The position numbers and the translations under genes are program-made. From assembly GCF_900112985.1 (NCBI RefSeq), contig NZ_FONS01000001.1, forward strand, positions 431,730 to 495,729: a stretch of 64,000 bases of DNA, in the 5' to 3' direction. Positions 45,754 through 55,987 of the stretch are shown here, piece by piece. Source of the DNA: Pedobacter antarcticus (GTDB lineage Bacteria; Bacteroidota; Bacteroidia; Sphingobacteriales; Sphingobacteriaceae). The notes under the pieces are model-generated. The model did no database searches. It was given only the letters and a program-made list of their open reading frames with translations, and was not told the origin of the DNA. How positions within the stretch are numbered: the first letter of the stretch is position 1; the number at the start of each line of letters is the position of its first letter.

Positions 45754-46383
45754 ATGCAAAGATCAAAATTTACTTTTGCCAGAATCAAGTACAGTTCAGG
45801 CAACTGGGACACCGACCAGCGTATGCCTTCGAACCTGCTTAATTCTTTGCTGGAGTACACAAGTATTCCTTTGGAGAAGGAAGAAAAAATTGTAGAACTC
45901 AGCAGCAAAGACATCTTTAAATATCCTTTCTGCTATCTGAGCGGCCATAAACTCGTGCAGTTTAATCAGGCTGAAGCCGCTAACTTCAAACAATATATTA
46001 ATAATGGAGGGTTTGTTTTCGTCGATGACTGTAATCACGATATCGACGGACTATTTGCAAAGTCATTTGAAACCCAAATGGGTAATCTTTTTGGTCCGCA
46101 GGCACTGAAAAAGATCGCGAATAACCATCCTATCTATAACTCCTTCTTTAAATTTGAAAATGGCCCTCCAACAACATCTTTTGAACTCAATGGCTGGGGT
46201 GACGACCTAGTTCATGACTACCTGAAAGCTATCACAGTCAATAACAGAATTGGTGTGTTATATAGTAATAAGGATTATGGTTGCGAGTGGGATTATGATT
46301 TCCGGAATAAACGTTTCCTTTCAGAGGACAATACAAAGTTTGGCGTAAACATTATTCTTTATGCCATGGGCATTAATTCCTGA
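45754..46383 (+). CDS. DUF4159 domain protein
   Basis: A 209-residue protein when started at the ATG at 45754; a TTG at 45736 would add six residues and is less likely. DUF4159 features include FTFARIKYSSGNWDTDQR at the start, then a GATase-like beta/alpha core (YINNGGFVFVDDCNHDIDG) and a conserved ending with YDFRNKRFLSEDNTKFGVNIILYAMG. No signal peptide is seen. DUF4159 proteins are repeatedly found with MoxR/DUF58/BatA/DUF4175 genes; here the gene is divergent from that operon across a 151-bp gap, so a shared control region is likely. Function unknown. Confidence 0.85.
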   Translation: MQRSKFTFARIKYSSGNWDTDQRMPSNLLNSLLEYTSIPLEKEEKIVELSSKDIFKYPFCYLSGHKLVQFNQAEAANFKQYINNGGFVFVDDCNHDIDGLFAKSFETQMGNLFGPQALKKIANNHPIYNSFFKFENGPPTTSFELNGWGDDLVHDYLKAITVNNRIGVLYSNKDYGCEWDYDFRNKRFLSEDNTKFGVNIILYAMGINS

Positions 46384-46390
46384 TCGTACA

Positions 46391-46428
46391 AATGCCTCTT
46401 ACTATCCTGAGATAAAGTAAGAGGCATT
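46391..46428. terminator. Perfect 13-bp hairpin between convergent genes
   Basis: AATGCCTCTTACT (46391-46403) pairs perfectly with AGTAAGAGGCATT (46416-46428) around a 12-nt loop, 7 bp after the DUF4159 stop and 28 bp from the susD stop. No T-tract follows on either strand, so termination may be inefficient, or the hairpin may protect the 3' ends. A bidirectional terminator is the simplest reading. Confidence 0.6.
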
Positions 46429-46456
46429 GCTCAAATATCTATTTGGTTATGAAGCC

Positions 46457-47950
46457 TTAGATATCCTTGTTGTAAAGTGATTCTGTATTTGGAATCGGCC
46501 ATAAATAATTCGGATTCTCGGGATTAATCTGTGGAACAGGCGAAGAACCTAGTGGCGTTTTCGCAGGCACAGATAGTTTTAACCGCATTAGATCTGCGTT
46601 GCGGATACCCTCTCCTAAAAATTCAATATGACGCTCATGTATAATTTTGCTGATCAGCTCTGGTTGACTGGAAGCTGTTAGCGTCGTAGTTTGGTCAGCT
46701 CTTTGTCTGACAGCATTTAGTAGAGCCAGGGACCTGGAATCCACCCCGTTAACATTAGCTAGTGCTTCTGCCAGATTTAATAAGACTTCGGCATACCGGA
46801 TTACCGGTACATAATCGGTGTACGGAGACCCGGTTGCGTATTTAGTACTCCACTGTCTGCCTTTATTCCCACCTGCAATTGTTGTGAAAACCAATGCCCG
46901 GCGCTTGTCTGTTGTTTTCCAGAGCGGATCGCTCACAATGCCGCCCTCAAATAGATAAAAATCTCCAGTGCCTGCTGAGCCTAATCCTGTTGCATTTGCC
47001 CCATCAGGAAGATAAGCATTTGCAAGTGAGGTACCCGGTACATCTGTATTAGAAAAAGGCATTGAAAATACCGATTCTGTGGTGGTATAGGGCGCTTTAA
47101 AAATTGCAGTAACTTCCGTTTGCAAAGCATTTTTCACTCCTGTTGGCGCGACAAATGGTGCGGTAGCCGGCACAATCTTATCTGCTTCTTTAATCACATT
47201 CGCATAATCTCCCATGCTCAGGTAAACATTTGTTTTGGCTGATATGACAGTATTTACATGCGCACGTGTAGTGTTTAATGCTGCTGAAGAATAGTTTGCC
47301 GGCAAATTAGCTTCTGCATAATCCAGATCTGTTATAATCTGTTTATAAACCTCTGCTACTGAGCTTCTGGCAAGATTATACTCCGCCAAGCCTTTGTTAG
47401 GTGTTAAGCGCAATGGCAAACCTTTACCCTGCCCATTATTTTTTGTGAAAGGCTCTGCATACAACTGAAGCAGGTAATAATAAGACAGGCCACGCAGGAA
47501 ACGAGCTTCAGCAAGATAATTATTTGCAATCTGTGGCGTCAACACTTTAATTCCCTTCTCCTCCATACTGGAAATAAAAACATTACAGGCATTAATGATC
47601 TGATAGCCTTGCGTCCATACTGCAGAAACATCAGATATTCCTGGATCCACAGTCATCTGATAGGTTAATCCACCACGGGTCGGATTCAGGTTGGTAGAAA
47701 TAAAATCCCCACTCCTGGCCTCACTATAATAAATGTATTGTGTTCCGAAAAATCCAGATCCTTTAAATGTGGCGTATAAGCCATTCACGAGAGTTGCGAT
47801 ACGATCAGGTGAATCATAAGCAGAGGCATCTGAAATCAGTGAAGTTGGGATCGGGTTAAGTTTACTCTCTTTTTTACAAGCTGTTAAGGACATTACCATG
47901 CCCATAACCAGCATACTTTTAGCTATTAATTTCATAATTGAGCAATTCAT
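46457..47950 (-). CDS. SusD/RagB-family lipoprotein (pair A of the sigma/FecR locus)
   Basis: A 497-residue SusD-like lipoprotein with the lipobox SLTAC followed by KK. SusD landmarks: FLRGLSYYYLLQLYAEPFTK, VIRYAEVLLNLAEALA and ERHIEFLGEGIRNADLMRLK. The start could be the ATG at 47950 or the internal ATG at 47935, which gives a more usual signal (MKLIAKSML). It lies 8 bp after its SusC. It resembles the SusD at 54435-55946 throughout, and differs from the two glycan-type SusDs in the first half of the window. The association with a carboxypeptidase suggests peptide or other non-glycan ligands. Confidence 0.94.
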   Translation of the reverse strand: MNCSIMKLIAKSMLVMGMVMSLTACKKESKLNPIPTSLISDASAYDSPDRIATLVNGLYATFKGSGFFGTQYIYYSEARSGDFISTNLNPTRGGLTYQMTVDPGISDVSAVWTQGYQIINACNVFISSMEEKGIKVLTPQIANNYLAEARFLRGLSYYYLLQLYAEPFTKNNGQGKGLPLRLTPNKGLAEYNLARSSVAEVYKQIITDLDYAEANLPANYSSAALNTTRAHVNTVISAKTNVYLSMGDYANVIKEADKIVPATAPFVAPTGVKNALQTEVTAIFKAPYTTTESVFSMPFSNTDVPGTSLANAYLPDGANATGLGSAGTGDFYLFEGGIVSDPLWKTTDKRRALVFTTIAGGNKGRQWSTKYATGSPYTDYVPVIRYAEVLLNLAEALANVNGVDSRSLALLNAVRQRADQTTTLTASSQPELISKIIHERHIEFLGEGIRNADLMRLKLSVPAKTPLGSSPVPQINPENPNYLWPIPNTESLYNKDI

Positions 47951-47958
47951 ATTTTTAA

Positions 47959-50900
47959 TTAAAACCCTACTTGTACACCCAGCGTAAATGTTCTGGCATT
48001 TGGCGTCATATTCTTATCGAATCCCTGCGTTGCAGTCGCATTGCCGGTACTGGTCACTTCAGGATCTGCACCTGGATACGGTGTAATGATTGCCAGGTTC
48101 TGGCCGCTTACATAAAATCTGGCACTTTCAATTTTAACTTTTTCCATTACAGATTTAGGTAATGCATACCCAAGCGTCACATTTTTCAATCTCACAAAAT
48201 CGCTTTTGTATACATTTGCGGTAATCGGTAAAGAATATCCCCATGAAGTAATGTCTCCGTCCTGTACTTTCGGCACATCGGTGATATCACCTTTTTTCTG
48301 CCATCTGTCCAGAACTTTAACATCATTATTCTGGAATCGGTAATCCATCAAAGAAGCCTGGGTAGCATAATACATATTACCGCCGAACTGATAGGTTAGC
48401 ATAACATCTAGATCAAAGTTCTTATAGCGGAATGTATTAGACAAACCACCATAGAATTTCGGATTGGTGTTTTTATAGATAACACCGTCATCGGTTGTAG
48501 TTACCGCCTTCGCAATAGATCCATCTTCATACTCCCATTGATTATGACCGGCGGCAGGCACTTGCTCATAATAAACTTTTCTGCCCGAGCCATCCAGGAA
48601 AATCCTTCTTCCGGTTTCAGGATCAACGCCATCAGTCCTGATTGCATAGATCATTCCAACAGGCGAGCCCGGAAGAGAGATAGATACCATTCCGGAAGAC
48701 CCTCCAACGTCGTTGATAATCAAACTAGACACACCCGGAGCGAGCGATTTAACCTGATTTTTATTATAAGAAATATTAAAGTTTGTATTCCATCCAATAT
48801 CATCTTTCTTAATGAGCACGCCGTTCAGTGACAGCTCAATACCAGTATTATACATACTGCCTACGTTCGCCAGCACTGTGTTCTGATTAGCACCAGGCAA
48901 ACCGGCCGATGCCGGGACCGGCACCCCGAAGATCAGACCATCAATATTATTTTTGTAATAGGATAAATCTGCTGTTAAACGGTAATTAAACATACTGAAG
49001 TTAATACCAAGGTCTGTTTTCTTACTGGTTTCCCATTGCAAATCCGGATTTCCTGCTGCCGAGTAATAAAGTCCCGGTAATCCACCGTACAGGTTCGCAC
49101 CATAGGTCGATAAACTTGCATAATCGCCAATTCCAGAAAGATTTCCAACCTTGCCATAGCTCGCTTTAAATTTAAAAGAGTCGAACACTTTCGACATCGC
49201 AGAATTTGCCCAGAAGCCTTCCTGATTCAATTCCCATGCACCTGAGAAACCCCAGAAATTACCTGCTTTATTTTGTAAACCGAGTACAGATGCTTCATCA
49301 CGTCTGAAATTCGCTGTCAGGAAATATTTCCTTGCATAGTTATATTGAACACGTGAGAATAAAGAGATCAGGTAATTATAAGATTTTTGATTCGCTGTAT
49401 TGCTAACCGCCACGTTACCGAATCCACCTTGTATATCCGTATAAAACGGATCCGACTGATTAGAACGATTTATCCCGAACCTGTCTCCGTTTGTGGTTTG
49501 CTCCTCTTCACCTAATAACAGGTCGAATGAATGTTCTTTAAATTTCCTGTTTGCCGTTAGCGTATTAGTCCAGACATTTGTTTCCTTCTTCGCTGAAACG
49601 CCTGTCGCACTTCCATTTGAACTCATACCTTCATTGGTACGCGGATCAAAATAACGATTAGTTCTGCTGTACATGTTATTCACGCCATATGCCGTTCTGA
49701 AAGTAATCCAGGGTAGCGGTGTGATTTCACCATATATATTGGACTGAATGTAGTTATTAGAAGTATTGTCACTATTTGCCTGTAAACTCAGAACCGGATT
49801 GGTATATCCCAGACGTGCGGTTGAAGTCAGGTGACCTGCGTTATCCATAATCCCGACATTCTGCCCGATAACATTAAATGTGCCGTCGGCATTATATGGT
49901 CCGACTATCGGTGCAGTAATAAAGCCAAGCCGGTAAGCTACGGAGTTCGAAGATACTGAACTAACCCCGGTACCAGTTGATAGGATTGCTGAGGTTTCGT
50001 CGCTGCTATAATTAGTTTTGGAACCAACCTTAAACCAATTATTTACCTTATGCTCTACATTATAACTAACAGATTTCCTTTCATAATCGTTACCTTTAAG
50101 AATACCCTGACGATCGGTATAACCTACTGAAAAATAATACTTAGTTGCATCATTTGCACCAGACAAACTGATATTATGATTTTGAGAATTACCGGTGCGA
50201 AATATGTAGTCGTACCATCTGGTGTCAATCACGTTACCATTTGCATCCAGTGAAGTGCCATAATAGTTTTTCACTGGATCATAAGTCCCGGCATTTTTTA
50301 AACCTTCATTCTTAATTTCAAGATACTGCGCTCCATTTAACACTTCAGCAAGACGGGTAGCTTTACTATTTCCATAATAGGCATTATATGAAAACTTAGC
50401 TTTCCCTTTTTTACCTGATTTAGTAGTAATAAAAACAACACCGTTAGCCGCCCTGCTTCCATAGATACTCGTCGCTGCCGCATCTTTTGCAATGTCTATA
50501 CTTTCAATATCATTCGTATTAATTGCTGATAAGGGATTGGAAGCTGCATTTCCCCCGACACTAACATCTTCGGTAAACATAGGAACCCCATCTACAACAA
50601 TAAGCGGATAAGAACTTAAAGAAAGAGAATTTGTCCCCCTGATCCTGAAAGTAGGTGCCTGATTTAGAACACCATCGTTAGCTGTCATGTTCACACCAGT
50701 CGCGCGGCCATTCAAAGCACTCTCAAAACTTGCTACAGGTTGCTCAGCAAGTGCACTTCCCTTAACGCTCGAGATACTTCCTGTAACTTCAGATTTCTTC
50801 TGAACGCCATATCCAATTACAGTCACTTCGTTCAGATCTGATTTATCAGGCTCTAACTTAACTATCACGTTTGCTGCTGCTTTAACCTCTTTAGGCTGAT

Positions 50901-51456
50901 ACCCAACAAATGAAATCACCAACGTAGCGCCTGTTTCCACGCCTTTTAATGCAAAATTTCCATTTGCATCGGTCATTGTACCTAAAGATGTTCCTTTAGC
51001 TTTAACAGAAGCTCCAGGGAGCGCCATTCCTCTTTCGTCCAGCACTTTACCCCTTACATCCATAAAAGCATTTGCTTTGGGTGTAATCAATATGGTATTA
51101 TTCTTCAACTGATATTCAAATGGCTGGTCGCTGATCGAGCGGTCAAGCACGTCACGCAGAGAACGGTTCTCCATATGAATCGTAACGGGATGCGCTTTAT
51201 CGAGCATATCCGCATTATACAGTAATTTATAACCGCTTTGTTTTCTAATTTCATCGAGTACCTTATTCAGGGGTACATTATTTTCTGATAAAGTGATATT
51301 ATTGACTTGCCCGCTGGCATTCACCTGCAAAATGGTGGTGCTGACAATCATCACGCTAAGTTTACCGATTAAACTTATTTTGTTATGAAAAACAGCTTTC
51401 CTGTTCCTGTATTCCTGATAACAACGTATGAGGGCATTGGATAAATAGAAATTCAT
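47959..51456 (-). CDS. STN-type SusC/RagA TonB-dependent transporter (pair A)
   Basis: A 1165-residue outer-membrane transporter. A long basic leader precedes the signal peptide (cleavage near VNASG, about residue 49). An STN domain follows (about 52-125, ITLSENNVPLNKVLDEIRKQ), then a carboxypeptidase-regulatory-like domain (about 132-205), a plug with YPLIVVDGVP and NDIESIDIAKDAAATSIYGSRA, and a barrel ending GVQVGF. STN-bearing SusC proteins transmit ligand binding to a FecR-type anti-sigma factor; the only candidate here is at 59617-60927. It is closely related to the SusC at 55988-59503, which points to a tandem duplication of the SusC/SusD pair. Confidence 0.95.
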   Translation of the reverse strand: MNFYLSNALIRCYQEYRNRKAVFHNKISLIGKLSVMIVSTTILQVNASGQVNNITLSENNVPLNKVLDEIRKQSGYKLLYNADMLDKAHPVTIHMENRSLRDVLDRSISDQPFEYQLKNNTILITPKANAFMDVRGKVLDERGMALPGASVKAKGTSLGTMTDANGNFALKGVETGATLVISFVGYQPKEVKAAANVIVKLEPDKSDLNEVTVIGYGVQKKSEVTGSISSVKGSALAEQPVASFESALNGRATGVNMTANDGVLNQAPTFRIRGTNSLSLSSYPLIVVDGVPMFTEDVSVGGNAASNPLSAINTNDIESIDIAKDAAATSIYGSRAANGVVFITTKSGKKGKAKFSYNAYYGNSKATRLAEVLNGAQYLEIKNEGLKNAGTYDPVKNYYGTSLDANGNVIDTRWYDYIFRTGNSQNHNISLSGANDATKYYFSVGYTDRQGILKGNDYERKSVSYNVEHKVNNWFKVGSKTNYSSDETSAILSTGTGVSSVSSNSVAYRLGFITAPIVGPYNADGTFNVIGQNVGIMDNAGHLTSTARLGYTNPVLSLQANSDNTSNNYIQSNIYGEITPLPWITFRTAYGVNNMYSRTNRYFDPRTNEGMSSNGSATGVSAKKETNVWTNTLTANRKFKEHSFDLLLGEEEQTTNGDRFGINRSNQSDPFYTDIQGGFGNVAVSNTANQKSYNYLISLFSRVQYNYARKYFLTANFRRDEASVLGLQNKAGNFWGFSGAWELNQEGFWANSAMSKVFDSFKFKASYGKVGNLSGIGDYASLSTYGANLYGGLPGLYYSAAGNPDLQWETSKKTDLGINFSMFNYRLTADLSYYKNNIDGLIFGVPVPASAGLPGANQNTVLANVGSMYNTGIELSLNGVLIKKDDIGWNTNFNISYNKNQVKSLAPGVSSLIINDVGGSSGMVSISLPGSPVGMIYAIRTDGVDPETGRRIFLDGSGRKVYYEQVPAAGHNQWEYEDGSIAKAVTTTDDGVIYKNTNPKFYGGLSNTFRYKNFDLDVMLTYQFGGNMYYATQASLMDYRFQNNDVKVLDRWQKKGDITDVPKVQDGDITSWGYSLPITANVYKSDFVRLKNVTLGYALPKSVMEKVKIESARFYVSGQNLAIITPYPGADPEVTSTGNATATQGFDKNMTPNARTFTLGVQVGF

Positions 51457-51616
51457 AATGCTACTGGTTTAGAAGATTATAGATAAATTACATAAGGTAG
51501 AGGTAGATGAATCTGACAGTTGGTTAGACCGCCTGTGTGTGCTGTGTCTGGTTCCTGTTACATAGGCTTATCAATTAATTTTTTTCAAAAATCAGGGCAA
51601 AGACCTTCCATGAAGC

Positions 51617-51643
51617 CCCCTGCTGTTTAAAAAACGGCAGGGG
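51617..51643. terminator. GC-rich hairpin after the M14 peptidase gene
   Basis: CCCCTGCTGTTT (51617-51628) pairs with AAACGGCAGGGG (51632-51643) with one G-U pair, around an AAA loop. It lies 31 bp after the peptidase stop and about 160 bp before the next susC. No T-run follows, so it may be a weak terminator or a 3'-end stabiliser. The remaining 218-bp gap contains no visible gene and must hold any promoter for SusC pair A. Confidence 0.5.
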
Positions 51644-51674
51644 ACAACCTTAAAAGGAGTTTAGAATTGGTGGT

Positions 51675-54416
51675 TTATTTTTTTAGATAAAGCTCATTGA
51701 AGAGCAGTTTAAAGGTACTGTGAGACTGAGCTCTGAAAGTGATTTCTGGTCCGAAGGCGTAAAGTTTACCTTTACCTACTGGTGCAACAAAAGCTGCCAC
51801 ACCGTCTTTAAGGTAGCTTTGTCCCCATGCCCACCCGCTTCTCAGCGAATCTTCTTTACCGAACCAGATTAAAGGTTTAATACCCTGTGCTTCTGCCCCA
51901 TCAGCGAAGTGAAATACGGGACTGTTGTTATAGACCACGTCTGCTTTTGCGGGCATTCCCCAATTAGAAGGCAGACTGGTATCTACATTAACCTGGAGAA
52001 TACTACCCGGAATATAAAATTTATCACCTGGCAGGTTTACTTCCTTACCGTCCTTAGTCTCTACAAGTGCATTCTTAACAGGCAGACCTAGATGATAAGC
52101 CAAATTTGTACTGCTGCCGATAGTAACTATGTTACCCCCTTCTTCCAGGAAAGCTTTAAGCTGTGGAATGGATTTATCTGGTGTGATGCTTCCTAACCAG
52201 CCGCGGAATTCTGCAGGTACTTCATCTTCCTTGGGCATTCTGCCCCATACCGGCTCAGTTCTGCCCACAGGTGGAATACCTCCGCTAATGAACAAGATCA
52301 TATCATATTTACTGCGTAATTTTCCCTGGTCGATATCTTTTGGATAAACCAACTGGAAGGCAAAGTGATACTGCTCCATAATCCAACGTACCCAACCGGA
52401 TGGCATAGAACCGCCGTATTGGTCGAACAAGGCAATTTTTGCTGGAGTGATTTTAACAGCACCATTTGGCTTACCTTTTACACCAGTAGCTGCTGTCCCG
52501 AATTCTACACCTGATTTCTGCAAAATTGCCAGACCTTTAGCCGGCACATAAAATGAACCCGCAGGCATCTTGTCCTGTGCACTGTTAATTCTCGATACTT
52601 CAATACCAGCTTTTAGTAAATCATTAACAACTATAAACGAGTTGTTAACCGCAGCACTTAACAGATAACCACCAGCCGATGGCGTAACTTTAGCTGCCGG
52701 TGCATTTTGAAGCTCACCATAAGCCACGCGCTCGAAAGGCCCTTCAAAACCTTCAAGAATACGATCGAACTGAACACCCATCTGGAAAGCTAAAGTCCAG
52801 CCTGCTGCGTCGTAAGGACGAACCGGAGGACCTCCGGGATACTGGAAATCATTAGGGTGATCTTGTGGTTCAAACATATCAAGAACATGTGGACGGAATG
52901 CCTGATTAGTTTTAACAATATAAGATCCCGCAGGATAGTTTTTGCCATTAACGCTAAAAGCAGCCGTTGCACGCTCTACCAGAACTCCAGATTTCAGCAA
53001 AGAATTAATGTATTTTACTGCGGTCGGGAAATCTGACTGATCTGCCGGAATAATATAGCCCCTTGCGTCACGCAGAGCAGGGTTTTTAAGCACGTCGTCA
53101 TAATATTTCATTGGAATTTCAGGACCACCACGACCGACAGATTCGCTCTTCGCAATCAGCCCAGCTTTCTTATCTTTCTCGTAAGCCGCATTAATAGAAG
53201 CGATATAATTCGGTTGTAAAGTCCAATTATCCTGATTACCTTTCTGAATAGCATTACGTCCCATTACGTAAATATTATACAGCAATTTATCGCTGCTTCG
53301 GCTCGCGTAATCCAGGATTGCATAATTCATAGAAACAGAATAATCAATCGACTTTCTGAATTTCCATTCCTGCGGGGTTATCGGATATGGTGTTGCATTA
53401 TTAGGGATTAACCTTTCCGGTACCAGGGCAATTTTTGATGGTGTAGGGTTTCCTGTAGTTTCTGTGAGGATACCAATCATATTATGGAAATATGGTGTTG
53501 TTCTGAGTCCACCGTTCCACCACGTAGAATAAACAGAGCCGCTTAAACGGGTATATCCTGGTTTTCCTTCTGCGTTCAACCTGTTGATCATTGAGGCTGC
53601 AACGCCGTCAATGCCGGTAATCAGTAAAGGATCATAAGCGAAATTGAAAGGATCACGATATGGAGGCCCCGCAACCACCGCTCCCTCAGGTGAGGTCTGG
53701 TGATGGTTATAAATGATTTGCGGCATCCATTCTACATATTGCTGTTTGGAGATATTTGTCGTCTCCTTCATATTCATCATATAGAAATCACGGTTGTTAT
53801 CATGCCCAATATATTTCTGATATAGACGCGGTATATTCATATTCCGTTTAGACAAGTCTTTACCCTGCATATACCAGTTTGAAACCAACTCCTGCCCATC
53901 CGGATTAACTTGAGAGAGGAGTATAATCACGTCATCCAGAATGCGCATTGTTTCAGGGTCCTTACGGCTCACCAGCTGATAATAGGTCTCGAGTAATTGC
54001 TGGGTAGCCACAGTTTCTGTTGCATGTAACCCTCCATCAATCCAAACCACTGGCTTACCTTCAAGGGACAGCTTTGCGGCTTCCTCGTCTGTCAGGTTTT
54101 CTGCTCTTGCTAGTTTTTGGGAGATTTCTTTATATCTGTCAATCTTCTTCAAGTTGGCAGGTGAAGAAACGATCATCACATATTGCTTACGGTTTTCCTC
54201 TGTACTCCCTATTTCGCGGAGTAATACCCGGTCAGAAGCGGCGGCCAGCTTCTTAAAATAAGCCTCTGCCTGGGTGTAATTGGCCAGGCTATAATCATCC
54301 CCGATATTAAATCCGAAATGTTCCTTAGGACTAGGAATGGTTTGGGCCATTACCGGCCCGGCACATATCAATGCGCTTAGGGCCATACCGTATAAAAGGT
54401 GTTTGCAATTCATCAT
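51675..54416 (-). CDS. Secreted M14-family zinc carboxypeptidase
   Basis: A 913-residue exported metallopeptidase with a signal peptide at about 1-25 (GPVMAQ). The M14 zinc site is H131-x2-E134 (GGLHATETV) and a downstream histidine, probably H239 (YNHHQTSPEG). Substrate-binding NNRDF is at about 207-211, and the family run NPDGQELVSNWY starts at about 171. The C-terminal third carries a beta/alpha GATase-like region (YDMILFISGGIPP; FLEEGGNIVTIGSS). It should trim C-terminal residues from peptides outside the cytoplasm. It lies between two SusC/SusD pairs on the same strand, 18 bp after susD of pair B, so its products are likely cargo for these transporters. Confidence 0.92.
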   Translation of the reverse strand: MMNCKHLLYGMALSALICAGPVMAQTIPSPKEHFGFNIGDDYSLANYTQAEAYFKKLAAASDRVLLREIGSTEENRKQYVMIVSSPANLKKIDRYKEISQKLARAENLTDEEAAKLSLEGKPVVWIDGGLHATETVATQQLLETYYQLVSRKDPETMRILDDVIILLSQVNPDGQELVSNWYMQGKDLSKRNMNIPRLYQKYIGHDNNRDFYMMNMKETTNISKQQYVEWMPQIIYNHHQTSPEGAVVAGPPYRDPFNFAYDPLLITGIDGVAASMINRLNAEGKPGYTRLSGSVYSTWWNGGLRTTPYFHNMIGILTETTGNPTPSKIALVPERLIPNNATPYPITPQEWKFRKSIDYSVSMNYAILDYASRSSDKLLYNIYVMGRNAIQKGNQDNWTLQPNYIASINAAYEKDKKAGLIAKSESVGRGGPEIPMKYYDDVLKNPALRDARGYIIPADQSDFPTAVKYINSLLKSGVLVERATAAFSVNGKNYPAGSYIVKTNQAFRPHVLDMFEPQDHPNDFQYPGGPPVRPYDAAGWTLAFQMGVQFDRILEGFEGPFERVAYGELQNAPAAKVTPSAGGYLLSAAVNNSFIVVNDLLKAGIEVSRINSAQDKMPAGSFYVPAKGLAILQKSGVEFGTAATGVKGKPNGAVKITPAKIALFDQYGGSMPSGWVRWIMEQYHFAFQLVYPKDIDQGKLRSKYDMILFISGGIPPVGRTEPVWGRMPKEDEVPAEFRGWLGSITPDKSIPQLKAFLEEGGNIVTIGSSTNLAYHLGLPVKNALVETKDGKEVNLPGDKFYIPGSILQVNVDTSLPSNWGMPAKADVVYNNSPVFHFADGAEAQGIKPLIWFGKEDSLRSGWAWGQSYLKDGVAAFVAPVGKGKLYAFGPEITFRAQSHSTFKLLFNELYLKK

Positions 54417-54434
54417 CGTCTGTTTGTTTAATAA

Positions 54435-55946
54435 TTAGTTATTTACCATTAATTTATTCAGAATCAATTCGTCATTCGAAATCGGGAAAATATAGTTAGG
54501 TGAAGAAGGATCTGCTGCAGGTACAGAATGTACAGGTTTTGCCGGAATGTCTAATCCTAACCTCATAATATCACTATTTCTGATTCCCTCTCCCAAAAAT
54601 TCTATTTGTCTTTCTTTTATAATCGCTTTGGTCAATTCCGTAGCACTGCCAAAATTAGAAATAGTATAAGTTTTGCTTTTATCGGACCGGTTCCTCACAG
54701 CATTCAATAAAGCAACGGCTCTGCTGTCCACACTGGAAGTACTTTTTGTTAATGCTTCCGAAAGGTTCAGTAGAACCTCCGCATATCTGATTACGGGCGC
54801 ATAATCCAGATAAGGTGCTGCCTGAGAATACTTAAACAACCATGTTTTTTTAGTAGAAGGTCCGATCTTCAAAAAAGACCTTCTTGCATCAGCAGCAGAC
54901 CAATCCGGATCAGCAACAATTCCATTAGGGTTCAGCGAGTATTCGCCTGCACCATTGCTGGAAGTTGTTCCTCCATCCCTGGTACCCGGCAAATAATAAC
55001 CAGCTAATGCGGGGCCCGGTGCATCATTACTGGAAAAAGGCATAGAGAAAATTGATTCATCGGAAGTATAAGGCGCTGTAAATACATTTTTCACGTCAGC
55101 TTCCAATGCATTTTTCACACCGCTTGTAGTGGTGAAAGGCGCTCCCGCTGAAACAATTTTGTTTGCTTCGGTAATTACTTTTGCATAATCCTGCATACTG
55201 AGAAAAACACGGGTTTTCAGGGCTATAGCTGTATTTTTATGTGCTCTGGTTGTGTTCAGAACGGCCGAGGCATAGTTAGCCGGAAGGTTTGCCTCTGCAA
55301 AGTCCAGATCCTGTAGAATTTGTGCATAAGTTTCTTTTACGCTGCTTCTTGCCAGGTTATAATTACCCGGTTGCTTATTACCTTCCAGACGTAAAGGAAG
55401 TCCTGGTTTAGAGCCTGCACCATCCAAATATGGTCTTGCATAAAGCTGTAACAGATTATAGTAAGCGAGTGCACGAATTAACCGCGCTTCTGCAATATAA
55501 GCCGCAGCGGTCTCTGCACCTACTACTGCCGTACCGGTGTTGTTCATGCCATCAATAAACACATTGGCAGCATTAATAGCCTGGAAACCAAACTCCCAGA
55601 TCTGAACGACGTCATTCGTTGTCGTTTGATTCAGCAATTGATAAGTAGTTGCACCTGTCGCTGCATTCAAATTGGTACAAATAAAATCTCCGGCCCGGAT
55701 ATCACTGGCAATCGTATACCAGCTTCCCAGAAAGCGTCCCTTTTTAAGTGTAAAATAAAGTCCGTTTACCTGATTCTGAATCCGGGGTGCAGTACTGAAC
55801 GCAGCTGCGTCAGTAATCAGTGTGGTAGGATCCGGGTTAAGGAGTTCATTTTTTTTGCAGGCAGAAAGCAGCATCAGACAGGTACCGAATACCATTAACT
55901 TCCTGAAGCTGAATTTATATTTAAATAAGTGTGTCGATCTTTTCAT
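54435..55946 (-). CDS. SusD/RagB-family lipoprotein (pair B of the sigma/FecR locus)
   Basis: A 503-residue SusD-like lipoprotein starting at the ATG at 55946; a TTG two codons upstream (55952) is an unlikely start. The lipobox is LLSAC followed by KK. Landmarks: LIRALAYYNLLQLYARPYLD, VIRYAEVLLNLSEALTKS and ERQIEFLGEGIRNSDIMRL. It is paralogous to the SusD at 46457-47950. It follows its SusC by 41 bp and precedes the M14 peptidase by 18 bp. Confidence 0.94.
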   Translation of the reverse strand: MKRSTHLFKYKFSFRKLMVFGTCLMLLSACKKNELLNPDPTTLITDAAAFSTAPRIQNQVNGLYFTLKKGRFLGSWYTIASDIRAGDFICTNLNAATGATTYQLLNQTTTNDVVQIWEFGFQAINAANVFIDGMNNTGTAVVGAETAAAYIAEARLIRALAYYNLLQLYARPYLDGAGSKPGLPLRLEGNKQPGNYNLARSSVKETYAQILQDLDFAEANLPANYASAVLNTTRAHKNTAIALKTRVFLSMQDYAKVITEANKIVSAGAPFTTTSGVKNALEADVKNVFTAPYTSDESIFSMPFSSNDAPGPALAGYYLPGTRDGGTTSSNGAGEYSLNPNGIVADPDWSAADARRSFLKIGPSTKKTWLFKYSQAAPYLDYAPVIRYAEVLLNLSEALTKSTSSVDSRAVALLNAVRNRSDKSKTYTISNFGSATELTKAIIKERQIEFLGEGIRNSDIMRLGLDIPAKPVHSVPAADPSSPNYIFPISNDELILNKLMVNN

Positions 55947-55987
55947 TGTCAATTTTTTAATTAGCGTTTTCTGATCCGATTAATGGT

